Shown here piece by piece: positions 1 through 5,436 of a stretch of 6,062 nucleotides of DNA. Positions within the stretch are counted from its first letter, which is position 1; every line of letters begins with the position of its first letter. This DNA comes from CAZTLI01 sp964614375. GTDB taxonomy: Bacteria; Chloroflexota; Anaerolineae; Aggregatilineales; Phototrophicaceae. The notes under the pieces were generated by a model. The model was not told where the DNA came from and did no database searches. It saw only the letters and a list, made by a program, of their open reading frames with translations. The stretch is taken from NCBI GenBank assembly GCA_964614375.1, contig CAZTLI010000350.1:1-6062 (forward strand), in the 5' to 3' direction. Both the position numbers and the translations under genes were made by a program.

Positions 1-14
1 TTTTTAGGCAATAG

Positions 15-28
15 GTGATAAATATCAC
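15..28. promoter_or_regulatory. CRP/FNR-like dyad upstream of pckA
   Basis: The sequence GTGATAAATATCAC is a perfect inverted repeat of GTGATA and TATCAC around two bases. Read with its flanks it is GGTGA, six bases, TCACA, which differs from the CRP consensus TGTGA-N6-TCACA at one position. It lies about 200 bases before the pckA start in an AT-rich stretch with no reading frame. A good -10 hexamer follows at once (30-35), so for that promoter a bound protein would sit in a blocking position. For the candidate -10 at 75-80 the dyad centre would be near -65, close to a class I activator position. The dyad is seen directly; the regulator is inferred. Confidence 0.45.
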
Positions 29-29
29 A

Positions 30-35
30 TATAAT
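30..35 (+). promoter_or_regulatory. Candidate -10 element (TATAAT)
   Basis: This is a perfect TATAAT hexamer in the AT-rich leader of pckA. No good -35 hexamer lies 16 to 18 bases upstream; the region there reads GGCAAT and is followed by the CRP/FNR-like dyad. If used, it would give a 5' leader of roughly 185 bases. It could be a regulator-dependent promoter or a chance match in AT-rich DNA. Confidence 0.3.
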
Positions 36-49
36 ACCTTCAGTCCATC

Positions 50-80
50 TTGCGTATTTTAACCTGCATTATCATATAGT
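50..80 (+). promoter_or_regulatory. Candidate pckA promoter (TTGCGT / TATAGT)
   Basis: TATAGT at 75-80 matches the -10 consensus at five of six positions. A poor -35 candidate, TTGCGT at 50-55, lies 19 bases before it. Transcription would start near 87, at the edge of the GGTAA/TTACC dyad. A weak -35 together with an upstream CRP/FNR-like site would suit an activated promoter. This is an inference from hexamers only. Confidence 0.25.
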
Positions 81-86
81 AGAGTT

Positions 87-109
87 GGTAAGTCATTACC
101 TGGTATACC
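87..109. promoter_or_regulatory. Two adjacent dyads, possible operator
   Basis: GGTAA and TTACC (87-91 and 96-100) form an inverted repeat around GTCA. One base later GGTATACC (102-109) is a perfect 8-bp palindrome. The half-site GGTA/TACC therefore occurs twice in 23 bases, just downstream of the candidate -10 at 75-80. This layout suits a repressor operator near a transcription start, but short dyads also arise by chance. No protein can be named. Confidence 0.3.
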
Positions 110-123
110 CCAAAAGAGATTTT

Positions 124-151
124 TTGATATGTTCAATATTGCACTTATGGT
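124..151 (+). promoter_or_regulatory. Candidate proximal pckA promoter (TTGATA / TATGGT)
   Basis: TTGATA at 124-129 matches the -35 consensus at five of six positions. TATGGT at 146-151 matches the -10 consensus at four of six, after a 16-base spacer. The predicted start near 158 would give a leader of about 70 bases made up largely of the two hairpins described separately. It is one of three competing promoter candidates in this leader. Confidence 0.3.
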
Positions 152-157
152 CGCCGA

Positions 158-201
158 TCAGCAGCATGTGCTGAAGTGAAAGTTCGTGACGCACCACGAA
201 C
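158..201 (+). other. Two hairpins in the pckA leader
   Basis: TCAGCA and TGCTGA (158-163 and 169-174) can pair around five bases. GTTCGTG and CACGAAC (182-188 and 195-201) form a perfect 7-bp stem with a 6-base loop. The second stem ends 9 bases before the pckA Shine-Dalgarno sequence AAGGAG (211-216) and leaves it single-stranded. The hairpins may stabilise the mRNA or be bound by a protein. No known riboswitch was recognised. Confidence 0.35.
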
Positions 202-226
202 GCATAATCGAAGGAGCATACAAAGC

Positions 227-1840
227 ATGAAATTCATTGAGCATGTCCAGAGTTCAGTCGGTCTTGAAGAAACGGGTCTACGTGTTTCTGACATCAAAGG
301 TTTACGAGTCTTCTGGAATCTGAGTCCCGCTGAACTCTATGAACACGCCATTGTTAATGACGAAGCCGAACTCACCAAAGATGGGGCGCTACGTGTGTTG
401 ACCGGAACCTATACCGGACGCAGCCCCAAAGATAAGTTTATCGTTGAAGAAGCCTCATCAAAAAACGACATCTGGTGGGGTGAGGTCAATCAACCGATTT
501 CAGAAGAAATATTTGTGAAGCTGCATGAGAAGATGATTGATTACATGCACCATCTTAAATCGCTGTATGTGATGGATATGCACGCGGGGACAGACCCGCG
601 CTATCGTCTGCCTGTGCGGGTGATTAGTGAAGTGGCCTATCATGCGCTGTTTAGCTCGAATATGTTTGTCCATGCGACAGAAGAAGAATTGGCAGGTCAT
701 CGCCCCGAAATGACGATCCTTGCTGCGCCTGGTTTACATGCCAGGCCAGACGAAGACGGTACGCGCACCGGTACATTCATTCTGGTGAATTTTGAGAAGA
801 AACTCATTCTCATTGGTGGAACGATGTATTCCGGCGAGGTTAAAAAGGGCGTTTTTTCGGTTTTGAATTATCTGCTGCCACATCGTGCCGTGATGCCCAT
901 GCACTGTTCCGCCAATATCGGGCCAGATGGCAATACCGCCGTTTTCTTTGGCCTGAGTGGGACGGGTAAAACGACACTCAGCGCCGACTCGTCGCGGATA
1001 TTGATTGGCGATGACGAACACGGTTGGAGCGAGGAAGGTGTATTCAACTTTGAAGGGGGTTGTTATGCCAAGACCATCAATCTCAGCCCCGAAGGTGAAC
1101 CCGAAATCTTTGCAACAACCAGGATGTTCGGCACGATACTGGAAAATGTCCCTTTGAACGACCAACGCGAACCGATGTTTGACGATGCGCGTTATACACA
1201 GAACACCCGCTGTTCATATCCTATCCGGTTTATTCCCAATGCCAGTGAAACCGGGCGCGGTGGCCATCCGAAGGACATTATTTTCTTGACAGCCGATGCG
1301 TTTGGTGTACTGCCGCCCATCAGCAAACTGACGCCAGAACAGGCGATGTATCACTTCATCAGCGGTTATACGGCAAAGGTCGCCGGGACGGAACGCGGCG
1401 TGACAGAACCACAAGCCACATTCAGCGCCTGTTTCGGTGCGCCGTTTATGCCCATGCACCCGACAGTCTATGCCGAACTGCTGGCGAAGAAGATTGCTAA
1501 ACACGGCTCTGCGGTATGGTTGGTCAATACCGGTTGGACAGGTGGGCCGGATGGTGTGGGTACGCGCATGAAATTGCAATACACGCGCCGGATGGTCAAT
1601 GCGGCCCTGAATGGTGAATTAGATGCTGTTGAATTTGCAGAAGAACCCTTCTTCGGCTTGCAAGTTCCACTTCATGTGCCGGATGTGCCGTCTGAAATTC
1701 TGAATCCGCGTAATACATGGGCAGACAAAGACGCCTATGATACCAAAGCGAAGGAATTGGCCGGGATGTTTAAACGGAATTTTGAGAAATTTGCGGACCA
1801 GGCCAATCCAGAAATTATTGCCGGTGGGCCGAAGGTATAA
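227..1840 (+). CDS. pckA: Phosphoenolpyruvate carboxykinase (ATP)
   Basis: This cytoplasmic enzyme converts oxaloacetate and ATP to phosphoenolpyruvate, CO2 and ADP, the committing step of gluconeogenesis; it can also run in reverse. The ATG at 227 has a strong AAGGAG 10 bases upstream and gives 537 residues, usual for the ATP-dependent family. An in-frame GTG at 176 has no ribosome binding site and is rejected. Visible motifs are TGRSPKDKF with Arg65 (substrate binding), Tyr201 and Lys206-Lys207 with His226 (metal and active site), the P-loop GLSGTGKTT at 242-250 with Lys248, the IGDDEHGW motif with Asp262-Asp263, and Arg328 in NTRCSYP. Positions follow the E. coli enzyme within a few residues, and no key residue is missing. 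The next gene, mdh, supplies its substrate. Confidence 0.97.
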   Translation: MKFIEHVQSSVGLEETGLRVSDIKGLRVFWNLSPAELYEHAIVNDEAELTKDGALRVLTGTYTGRSPKDKFIVEEASSKNDIWWGEVNQPISEEIFVKLHEKMIDYMHHLKSLYVMDMHAGTDPRYRLPVRVISEVAYHALFSSNMFVHATEEELAGHRPEMTILAAPGLHARPDEDGTRTGTFILVNFEKKLILIGGTMYSGEVKKGVFSVLNYLLPHRAVMPMHCSANIGPDGNTAVFFGLSGTGKTTLSADSSRILIGDDEHGWSEEGVFNFEGGCYAKTINLSPEGEPEIFATTRMFGTILENVPLNDQREPMFDDARYTQNTRCSYPIRFIPNASETGRGGHPKDIIFLTADAFGVLPPISKLTPEQAMYHFISGYTAKVAGTERGVTEPQATFSACFGAPFMPMHPTVYAELLAKKIAKHGSAVWLVNTGWTGGPDGVGTRMKLQYTRRMVNAALNGELDAVEFAEEPFFGLQVPLHVPDVPSEILNPRNTWADKDAYDTKAKELAGMFKRNFEKFADQANPEIIAGGPKV

Positions 1841-1863
1841 ACCCTTGACACCGCGAATAATCG

Positions 1864-1899
1864 GGCAGAGATTAGGCAGTGTCTAATCTCTGTCTTTGT
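1864..1899 (+). terminator. Stem-loop between pckA and mdh
   Basis: CAGAGATTAG (1866-1875) pairs perfectly with CTAATCTCTG (1883-1892) around a 7-base loop. Two more pairs, one of them a G-U wobble, extend the stem to 12 bp. Only TTTGT follows (1895-1899), so the T-tract is short and termination may be incomplete. It could end pckA transcripts, allow partial read-through into mdh, or act as an RNA-stability element. Confidence 0.55.
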
Positions 1900-1930
1900 A
1901 TGGCTATCAATCTTGTTTGGGAGAATTTAC

Positions 1931-2917
1931 ATGAAAACACCAATTCGTGTTGCAGTAACAGGCGGTGCGGGACAAATCGCCTATAATTTGCTTTTTCGTA
2001 TCGGCAATGGCGAGGTCTTTGGGCCAGACCAGCCCGTTATTCTACAAATCCTTGAAATCCCGCAGGCGCTGGATGCGCTGAAGGGCGTCGTCATGGAATT
2101 GGAAGATTGTGCCCAACCGCTTGTACATGGCATTGTGGCGACGGATGATGTAAATGTCGGGTTTAAAGATGCAAATTGGGCTATTCTTGTTGGCGGGAAA
2201 CCGCGCGGCCCCGGCATGGAACGGGCTGATTTGCTTTCTGAAAATGGCAAGATATTTGTCGAGCAGGGCAAAGCGATTAACGATAAGGCTGCCTCTGACG
2301 TGCGGGTGCTGGTTGTGGCAAATCCTTGCAATACCAACTGTCTCGTTGCAAAGGCCAATGCGCCCGATGTGCCTGCGAATCGCTGGTTTGCAATGACCCG
2401 TTTAGACCAGAATCGCGCGAATGCCCAGCTCGCGAATAAGGCGGGCGTGTTGGTGTCGCAAGTAACACGTATGGGTATCTGGGGCAATCACAGCACAACA
2501 CAATTCCCCAACTTTGAATTGGCGCTGATTGACGGTAAGCCCGCGACAGACGTAATTACAGCCCGCGAATGGCTTGAGGGTGAATTTATGAGCACGGTAC
2601 AAAAGCGCGGCGCAGCCATCATTCAAGCGCGCGGCAAAAGTTCAGCGGCAAGTGCGGCGAACGCGGCATTGGATACGGTTCGTTCGCTGATTAACCCTAC
2701 CGTTTCTGGTGACTGGTTTAGTGCTGGCATTCCGAGCGAGGGTAATCCTTATGGCGTTCAAGACGGCCTCATCTATTCCTTCCCTCTACGAACAGATGGT
2801 AATGGCAGCTATGAAATCGTCGCCGGGTTGGATTTGAGCGACTATGCCAGACGCAAAATCAAAGACTCGGAAGATGAGTTGGTCGAAGAACGCGCGGCTG
2901 TAGAAGGTATGTTGTAA
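1931..2917 (+). CDS. mdh: Malate dehydrogenase (NAD)
   Basis: This enzyme interconverts malate and oxaloacetate with NAD in the TCA cycle and feeds the carboxykinase upstream. The ATG at 1931 has GGGAG 7 bases before it and gives 328 residues; an in-frame TTG at 1913 lies upstream of that site and is rejected. The protein belongs to the cytosolic-type (Thermus-like) malate dehydrogenase group, not the lactate-dehydrogenase-like group. It shows the Rossmann motif [10 protein letters not shown] (10-19), Glu42 at the end of the second strand (an acidic residue typical of NAD preference), substrate arginines Arg92 and Arg98 in KPRGPGMER, Asn131 in ANPCNTN, Asp159 and Arg162 in TRLDQNR, and catalytic His187 in WGNHSTTQ. 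The position after Asp159 is Gln, where Thermus-type enzymes have His. The catalytic set is complete. Confidence 0.96.
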   Translation: MKTPIRVAVTGGAGQIAYNLLFRIGNGEVFGPDQPVILQILEIPQALDALKGVVMELEDCAQPLVHGIVATDDVNVGFKDANWAILVGGKPRGPGMERADLLSENGKIFVEQGKAINDKAASDVRVLVVANPCNTNCLVAKANAPDVPANRWFAMTRLDQNRANAQLANKAGVLVSQVTRMGIWGNHSTTQFPNFELALIDGKPATDVITAREWLEGEFMSTVQKRGAAIIQARGKSSAASAANAALDTVRSLINPTVSGDWFSAGIPSEGNPYGVQDGLIYSFPLRTDGNGSYEIVAGLDLSDYARRKIKDSEDELVEERAAVEGML

Positions 2918-2951
2918 TTTCGCTGTCTATCGCGTTTTGATGGCAAATGAT

Positions 2952-2957
2952 TATACT
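2952..2957 (+). promoter_or_regulatory. Candidate -10 element before the membrane-protein gene
   Basis: TATACT matches the -10 consensus at five of six positions, but no acceptable -35 hexamer lies at normal spacing. Its predicted start, near 2964, falls at the end of the left arm of the following terminator stem. Transcripts begun here would lack that arm and would not form the terminator. The hexamer is seen; its use is inferred. Confidence 0.25.
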
Positions 2958-2990
2958 GAGGTGGGTGTGATATCCTTTCCACCTCTTTTT
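2958..2990 (+). terminator. Terminator after mdh
   Basis: GAGGTGG (2958-2964) pairs perfectly with CCACCTC (2979-2985) around a 14-base loop, and TTTTT (2986-2990) follows directly. This has the form of a rho-independent terminator, though the loop is long. It ends only 18 bases before the next start codon, so it separates mdh from the genes downstream unless read through. Confidence 0.6.
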
Positions 2991-3008
2991 GATTGAGGAG
3001 ACAACCGT

Positions 3009-3353
3009 ATGCAAATTTTGAGAATCATCGCTGCAATTGCGTCCATCATTTTCGGCATCGTGGCAATCGTGCAGCCAACCACCGTTGCTAATTCGGCTGG
3101 ATTGCCGACAGCTACCGCCCGTGCGAAGGCAGAAATCCGCATCAACTGGGGTGGATTGTTCATCGCGCTGGGACTGGGTGTAATTATCCTCAATGCTGTA
3201 GCGGCGTATCAGTTATTTGGTCTTGGTTACGTGGGATTGGCGGGTGTGCGAACGGTTGAGGCGCTCCGTGATCGCAGTATTGTTGACCGCGCATATATCA
3301 TCACCGTCGTTTTTGAGATTATCTCCGCCATCATTTTCTTAGTTCCCGCATAG
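3009..3353 (+). CDS. Small four-helix membrane protein, DUF4345-like
   Basis: This is a predicted integral membrane protein of 114 residues with no known biochemical role. The ATG has GAGGAG (2995-3000) 8 bases upstream. Hydrophobic segments fall at about 3-22, 48-66, 68-80 (short) and 95-113, consistent with four membrane passes. The stretch AEIRINWGGLFIALGLG (41-57), an Ala-Glu-Arg element leading into a glycine-rich helix, resembles DUF4345 family proteins, which have similar length and helix number. The loop at 23-44 is polar and would lie outside the membrane. The metallophosphoesterase starts 7 bases after its stop, suggesting co-transcription but no proven functional link. The family assignment is from memory of the motif. 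Confidence 0.8.
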   Translation: MQILRIIAAIASIIFGIVAIVQPTTVANSAGLPTATARAKAEIRINWGGLFIALGLGVIILNAVAAYQLFGLGYVGLAGVRTVEALRDRSIVDRAYIITVVFEIISAIIFLVPA

Positions 3354-3360
3354 GTTGGGT

Positions 3361-4368
3361 ATGGCACAGCAGCGTCGGGTGGTCGATTTTGAGCAGGGTG
3401 TGGCGATGGTCATCACAGACCTGCATGGTGAAGGGGCGGTGTATCGGCGGCTGCGCGATACATTCCTTCAACTACGTGACGCAGGTACAGTAGACCGCCT
3501 CGTTATCTGTGGCGATATAATACACGGTTATGGCACAGAAGACGCGGATGCCAGCCTTGATATGCTGCTGGATGTCATGCGGTTGCAGCAGGAATTAGGT
3601 GCCGATACGGTGATTTTGCTGATGGGCAATCACGAAATGCCGCATATTTACTCTATACCCCTTTCAAAAGGCCAGCACACATTCACGCCACGATTTGAAA
3701 AATTCTTGATGGAAATGGATACAGACGAAACTTCACCCTATTCGCGCGATGATGTGATTGCGTTTTTGAAGAATTTGCCTTTTTATGTGCGGACAAAGGC
3801 CGGTGTGTTGTTGACGCACGCCGGGGCTTTCGGCGTTCACTCCGAATTAGAGATGGCGAATTGGCTCGATTTTGACCATGCTGCTTTACTCAATCGAATT
3901 GATAATGCTATTCGCAATCAGTTTGATCTTAATTCGCTGCGAAACAATGTGGTCTATGCGCGCAATGTGAAATATCATCTCAGTCTGACCGACCCCGACC
4001 ATCCCCGTTATTTTGATTTACTGCGAATAACGCTCCTGCGGGAAACAGAACCAGATTGGTCACTGTTGTGGGATGGTTTATTTGCTGGAAACGAATTTGA
4101 TGGTGGATTGGCTTATTATCGTCAACTCGCCAGCAAGTTTCTCAGTCTGCTATCAGGACTGAGTCCGTATGAACAGCGGGTTATAGTGGCGGGGCACATT
4201 TCGGCGGATGATGGCTATACCGAACTCAATAGCCAACACCTGCGCCTCGCTAGCTATGCCCACGCGCAGCCCCCGGAATCAGGACGCTATTTGCTGCTTG
4301 ATTGTGAGACGCCGGTACAGGCTGTAGATGAATTGATTCCCTATTTGTACCGCGTCTTCCCCGATTAA
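3361..4368 (+). CDS. Calcineurin-like metallophosphoesterase
   Basis: This 335-residue protein is a probable two-metal phosphatase related to the PPP family, which includes protein Ser/Thr phosphatases and diadenosine tetraphosphatases. Its substrate cannot be read from sequence. The motifs appear in the family order: Asp20 and His22 in TDLHGE, Asp52 in CGDIIHGYG, Asn90-His91-Glu92 in MGNHE, His153 in LLTHAG and His279 in VAGHIS. Together these are the expected metal ligands and catalytic histidine. Motif II lacks the Asp-Arg of the PPP signature GDxVDRG and has His55 instead, so phosphate binding may differ. No signal peptide or membrane segment is seen, so it should be cytoplasmic. A TTG at 3355 is an alternative start in the same frame; both starts have poor ribosome binding sites, and translational coupling to the gene ending at 3353 is plausible. 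Confidence 0.88.
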   Translation: MAQQRRVVDFEQGVAMVITDLHGEGAVYRRLRDTFLQLRDAGTVDRLVICGDIIHGYGTEDADASLDMLLDVMRLQQELGADTVILLMGNHEMPHIYSIPLSKGQHTFTPRFEKFLMEMDTDETSPYSRDDVIAFLKNLPFYVRTKAGVLLTHAGAFGVHSELEMANWLDFDHAALLNRIDNAIRNQFDLNSLRNNVVYARNVKYHLSLTDPDHPRYFDLLRITLLRETEPDWSLLWDGLFAGNEFDGGLAYYRQLASKFLSLLSGLSPYEQRVIVAGHISADDGYTELNSQHLRLASYAHAQPPESGRYLLLDCETPVQAVDELIPYLYRVFPD

Positions 4369-4371
4369 CGC

Positions 4372-4395
4372 AAAAGGACGACCTGCTGGTCGCCC
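4372..4395. terminator. Hairpin between convergent genes
   Basis: CGACC and GGTCG (4379-4383 and 4388-4392) pair around TGCT, and two further G-C pairs follow an A/C mismatch. On the minus strand the stem is followed by TTTT (complement of 4375-4372), so it looks best as the terminator of the PspC-domain gene. On the plus strand only a weak T-rich run follows. It probably serves both converging transcripts. Confidence 0.55.
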
Positions 4396-4418
4396 TGTTC
4401 GATTGCTGACTATGGTGT

Positions 4419-4661
4419 TTAGAGGTATTCCTCGTTCTTGTGCTTTTCGTACTGGATGCTCCGGTCTGCATCTTCAGGCTGTGGCATGACTATTGCCAGC
4501 ACGATGTACAGCAGCAAGCCGGGGCCACCTGCGAGCGACAGCAGGACGAAGAAGATACGTACCAGGGTTGGGTCAACATTGAAGTATTCACCCAAACCGC
4601 CGGCGACGCCCCATATTTGACGATTCGTGCGCGATTTGGTCAGAGTTTTGTTGTGATTCAT
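4419..4661 (-). CDS. PspC-domain membrane protein
   Basis: This 80-residue protein carries a PspC domain, known from the phage-shock membrane-stress response, although many stand-alone bacterial PspC proteins have no proven role. The basic segment KSRTNRQIWG (9-18) leads into GVAGGLGEYFNVDPTLVR (18-35), the characteristic PspC signature. A hydrophobic helix follows at about 36-58 and ends in MPQPED. The tail (61-80) is charged and probably cytoplasmic. The ATG at 4661 has AAGGGA 10 bases upstream. No pspA, pspB or pspF-like gene is in the window, so a link to the phage-shock response cannot be claimed. A 16-bp palindrome and a TATATA element precede it, suggesting its own regulated promoter. 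Confidence 0.92.
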   Translation of the reverse strand: MNHNKTLTKSRTNRQIWGVAGGLGEYFNVDPTLVRIFFVLLSLAGGPGLLLYIVLAIVMPQPEDADRSIQYEKHKNEEYL

Positions 4662-4701
4662 GGGTTTGATGTCCCTTGTGTTTGATTTGCTTTCTTACAG
4701 A

Positions 4702-4707
4702 TATATA
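4702..4707 (-). promoter_or_regulatory. Candidate -10 of the PspC-domain gene
   Basis: On the minus strand TATATA lies about 40 bases before the start codon, giving a short leader of about 34 bases. No good -35 hexamer is found 16 to 18 bases upstream, because that region is occupied by the palindrome at 4723-4738. This layout would suit a promoter that depends on, or is blocked by, a protein bound to the palindrome. Confidence 0.35.
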
Positions 4708-4722
4708 CGCAAGGGAGCGGCA

Positions 4723-4738
4723 ATACGTTGCAACGTAT
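4723..4738. promoter_or_regulatory. Perfect 16-bp palindrome, probable operator
   Basis: ATACGTTGCAACGTAT is a perfect palindrome with no central spacer. It begins 8 bases beyond the stop codon of the cupin gene and ends 61 bases before the PspC-domain start codon. Its centre would be near -35 relative to the start predicted from TATATA at 4707-4702, a typical place for a dimeric regulator. It is not followed by a T-tract on either strand, so a terminator is unlikely. The regulator is unknown and not encoded in the window as far as can be seen. Confidence 0.55.
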
Positions 4739-4746
4739 CCCTATGT

Positions 4747-5214
4747 TTACGAGTTTTTGATGATTGCGATGAGATGTTGCAGATAGGATTTGGCTTCAGG
4801 TGAACCCTCTTGCGGCGCCCAGTTCGCGAACTGTTTATGTGTATCGGCGTGATATGGGCCTTGTATGATTTCCAGCACGGCAGAAGGTTCCAGGGCGACC
4901 ATATTGTGATAGACTCCCGGACGAATGTCCACGACTTTAATCGGCCCGCTTTCGTCCAGCACAAAAATATCAGACACGTCGCCATCTTCACTGAAGCGTA
5001 TAATTGCCACTTTGCCTTTCAGTATCGCCATGAGTTCTGTCTTCGGTGGATTGCGATGGACATGCGGTGTGACGTAACTACCGGGAACAATGGCATTCAC
5101 CATTCGCTGTACAGGTTCGTGATGTTCATGCAGACGGAACGGCACACGACCTCGTTCTGAGACGGCTGCTTGTTGGATAAGTTGCTCGATCTGTTCATCC
5201 GTGATGGTTCGCAT
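4747..5214 (-). CDS. WbuC-like cupin metalloprotein
   Basis: This 155-residue single-domain cupin resembles the WbuC family, whose members are predicted metal-binding proteins often found near polysaccharide genes. The first cupin motif is PHVHRNPPKTELMAILKG, with likely ligands His51, His53 and Glu60; the second motif PGVYHN supplies His103. The conserved EIIQGPY (115-121) and the early M-x2-A-x2-P-x-SYV pattern (38-48) also fit WbuC. No polysaccharide biosynthesis gene lies in the window, so the usual context is missing and the role is open. The start at 5214 lacks a clear Shine-Dalgarno sequence, but no better in-frame start is seen and the N-terminal helix (4-20) looks complete. It is 85 bases upstream of the PspC-domain gene on the same strand. 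Confidence 0.88.
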   Translation of the reverse strand: MRTITDEQIEQLIQQAAVSERGRVPFRLHEHHEPVQRMVNAIVPGSYVTPHVHRNPPKTELMAILKGKVAIIRFSEDGDVSDIFVLDESGPIKVVDIRPGVYHNMVALEPSAVLEIIQGPYHADTHKQFANWAPQEGSPEAKSYLQHLIAIIKNS

Positions 5215-5308
5215 GATGTGATGTGTACTCGTTGGACTAAAAACGTCGAATGTTGTTTGTTGTGCAGCTTGATAAATCTCGTCGCAGTCCGATTTTACCA
5301 GAACCTGA

Positions 5309-5325
5309 GTGACGATTTATGTCAC
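5309..5325. promoter_or_regulatory. GTGAC/GTCAC dyad upstream of the cupin gene
   Basis: GTGAC and GTCAC form a perfect inverted repeat around seven bases, about 95 bases before the cupin start. On the minus strand a weak -10 candidate, TAAAAT (5297-5292), follows, so the dyad would cover the -35 region. It shares GTGA/TCAC ends and an ATAAAT centre with the dyad before pckA, but its spacing is three bases longer than a CRP site. A regulatory role is inferred. Confidence 0.35.
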
Positions 5326-5333
5326 AATGGGTA

Positions 5334-5355
5334 CACAAATAGTCTTACATTTGTG
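5334..5355. repeat. CACAAAT/ATTTGTG inverted repeat
   Basis: CACAAAT (5334-5340) and ATTTGTG (5349-5355) are perfect complements around eight bases. The repeat lies 9 bases from the GTGAC/GTCAC dyad, in the gap between the YkgJ-type gene and the cupin gene. It could be a second operator, or a weak hairpin in the 3' region of the YkgJ-type transcript; there is no T-tract. Its low G+C content makes a strong terminator unlikely. Confidence 0.3.
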
Positions 5356-5436
5356 GCGCGTGGTTGTGCCGATAAGGATTACCTTGCAGAATCTATTGTG
5401 GGCGGTTATTTGAACAGTGCTCAGGCGGAATGTGCC

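Larger units (their letters stand above)
5215..5436. other. Intergenic region without a supportable gene
   Basis: These 222 bases separate the YkgJ-type gene from the cupin gene, both on the minus strand. They should hold the end of the first transcript and the promoter of the second. Two perfect dyads and a weak minus-strand TAAAAT are seen, but no clear terminator. A plus-strand frame crosses the gap, but it runs antisense into both genes and resembles no family. Confidence 0.5.

Noticed and set aside
176..226. N-terminal extension of pckA from a GTG at 176
   Set aside because: No Shine-Dalgarno sequence precedes 176, whereas AAGGAG precedes the ATG at 227. Numbering from 227 also matches the positions of the E. 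coli active-site residues.
1..226. A gene end or divergent gene at the left edge
   Set aside because: All plus frames meet stops within the first 20 bases or so, and minus-strand ATG codons in the first 60 bases are closed almost at once by TGA.
734..1165. Long antisense frames inside pckA, with similar ones at 1214-1579 and inside mdh at 1981-2487
   Set aside because: They lie opposite strongly conserved enzymes, show no family features, and are expected by-products of codon use.
1845..1850. Perfect TTGACA as the -35 of an mdh promoter
   Set aside because: No -10-like hexamer is found 15 to 19 bases downstream; that region is the left arm of the stem-loop and reads GAGATT.
1913..1930. TTG start for mdh at 1913
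   Set aside because: The ribosome binding site GGGAG at 1919-1923 would lie inside the gene. The ATG at 1931 gives the usual N-terminus just before the Rossmann strand.
5340..5436. A tRNA or other structured RNA in the gap before the YkgJ-type gene end
   Set aside because: No T-loop consensus or cloverleaf pairing was found on either strand by eye.
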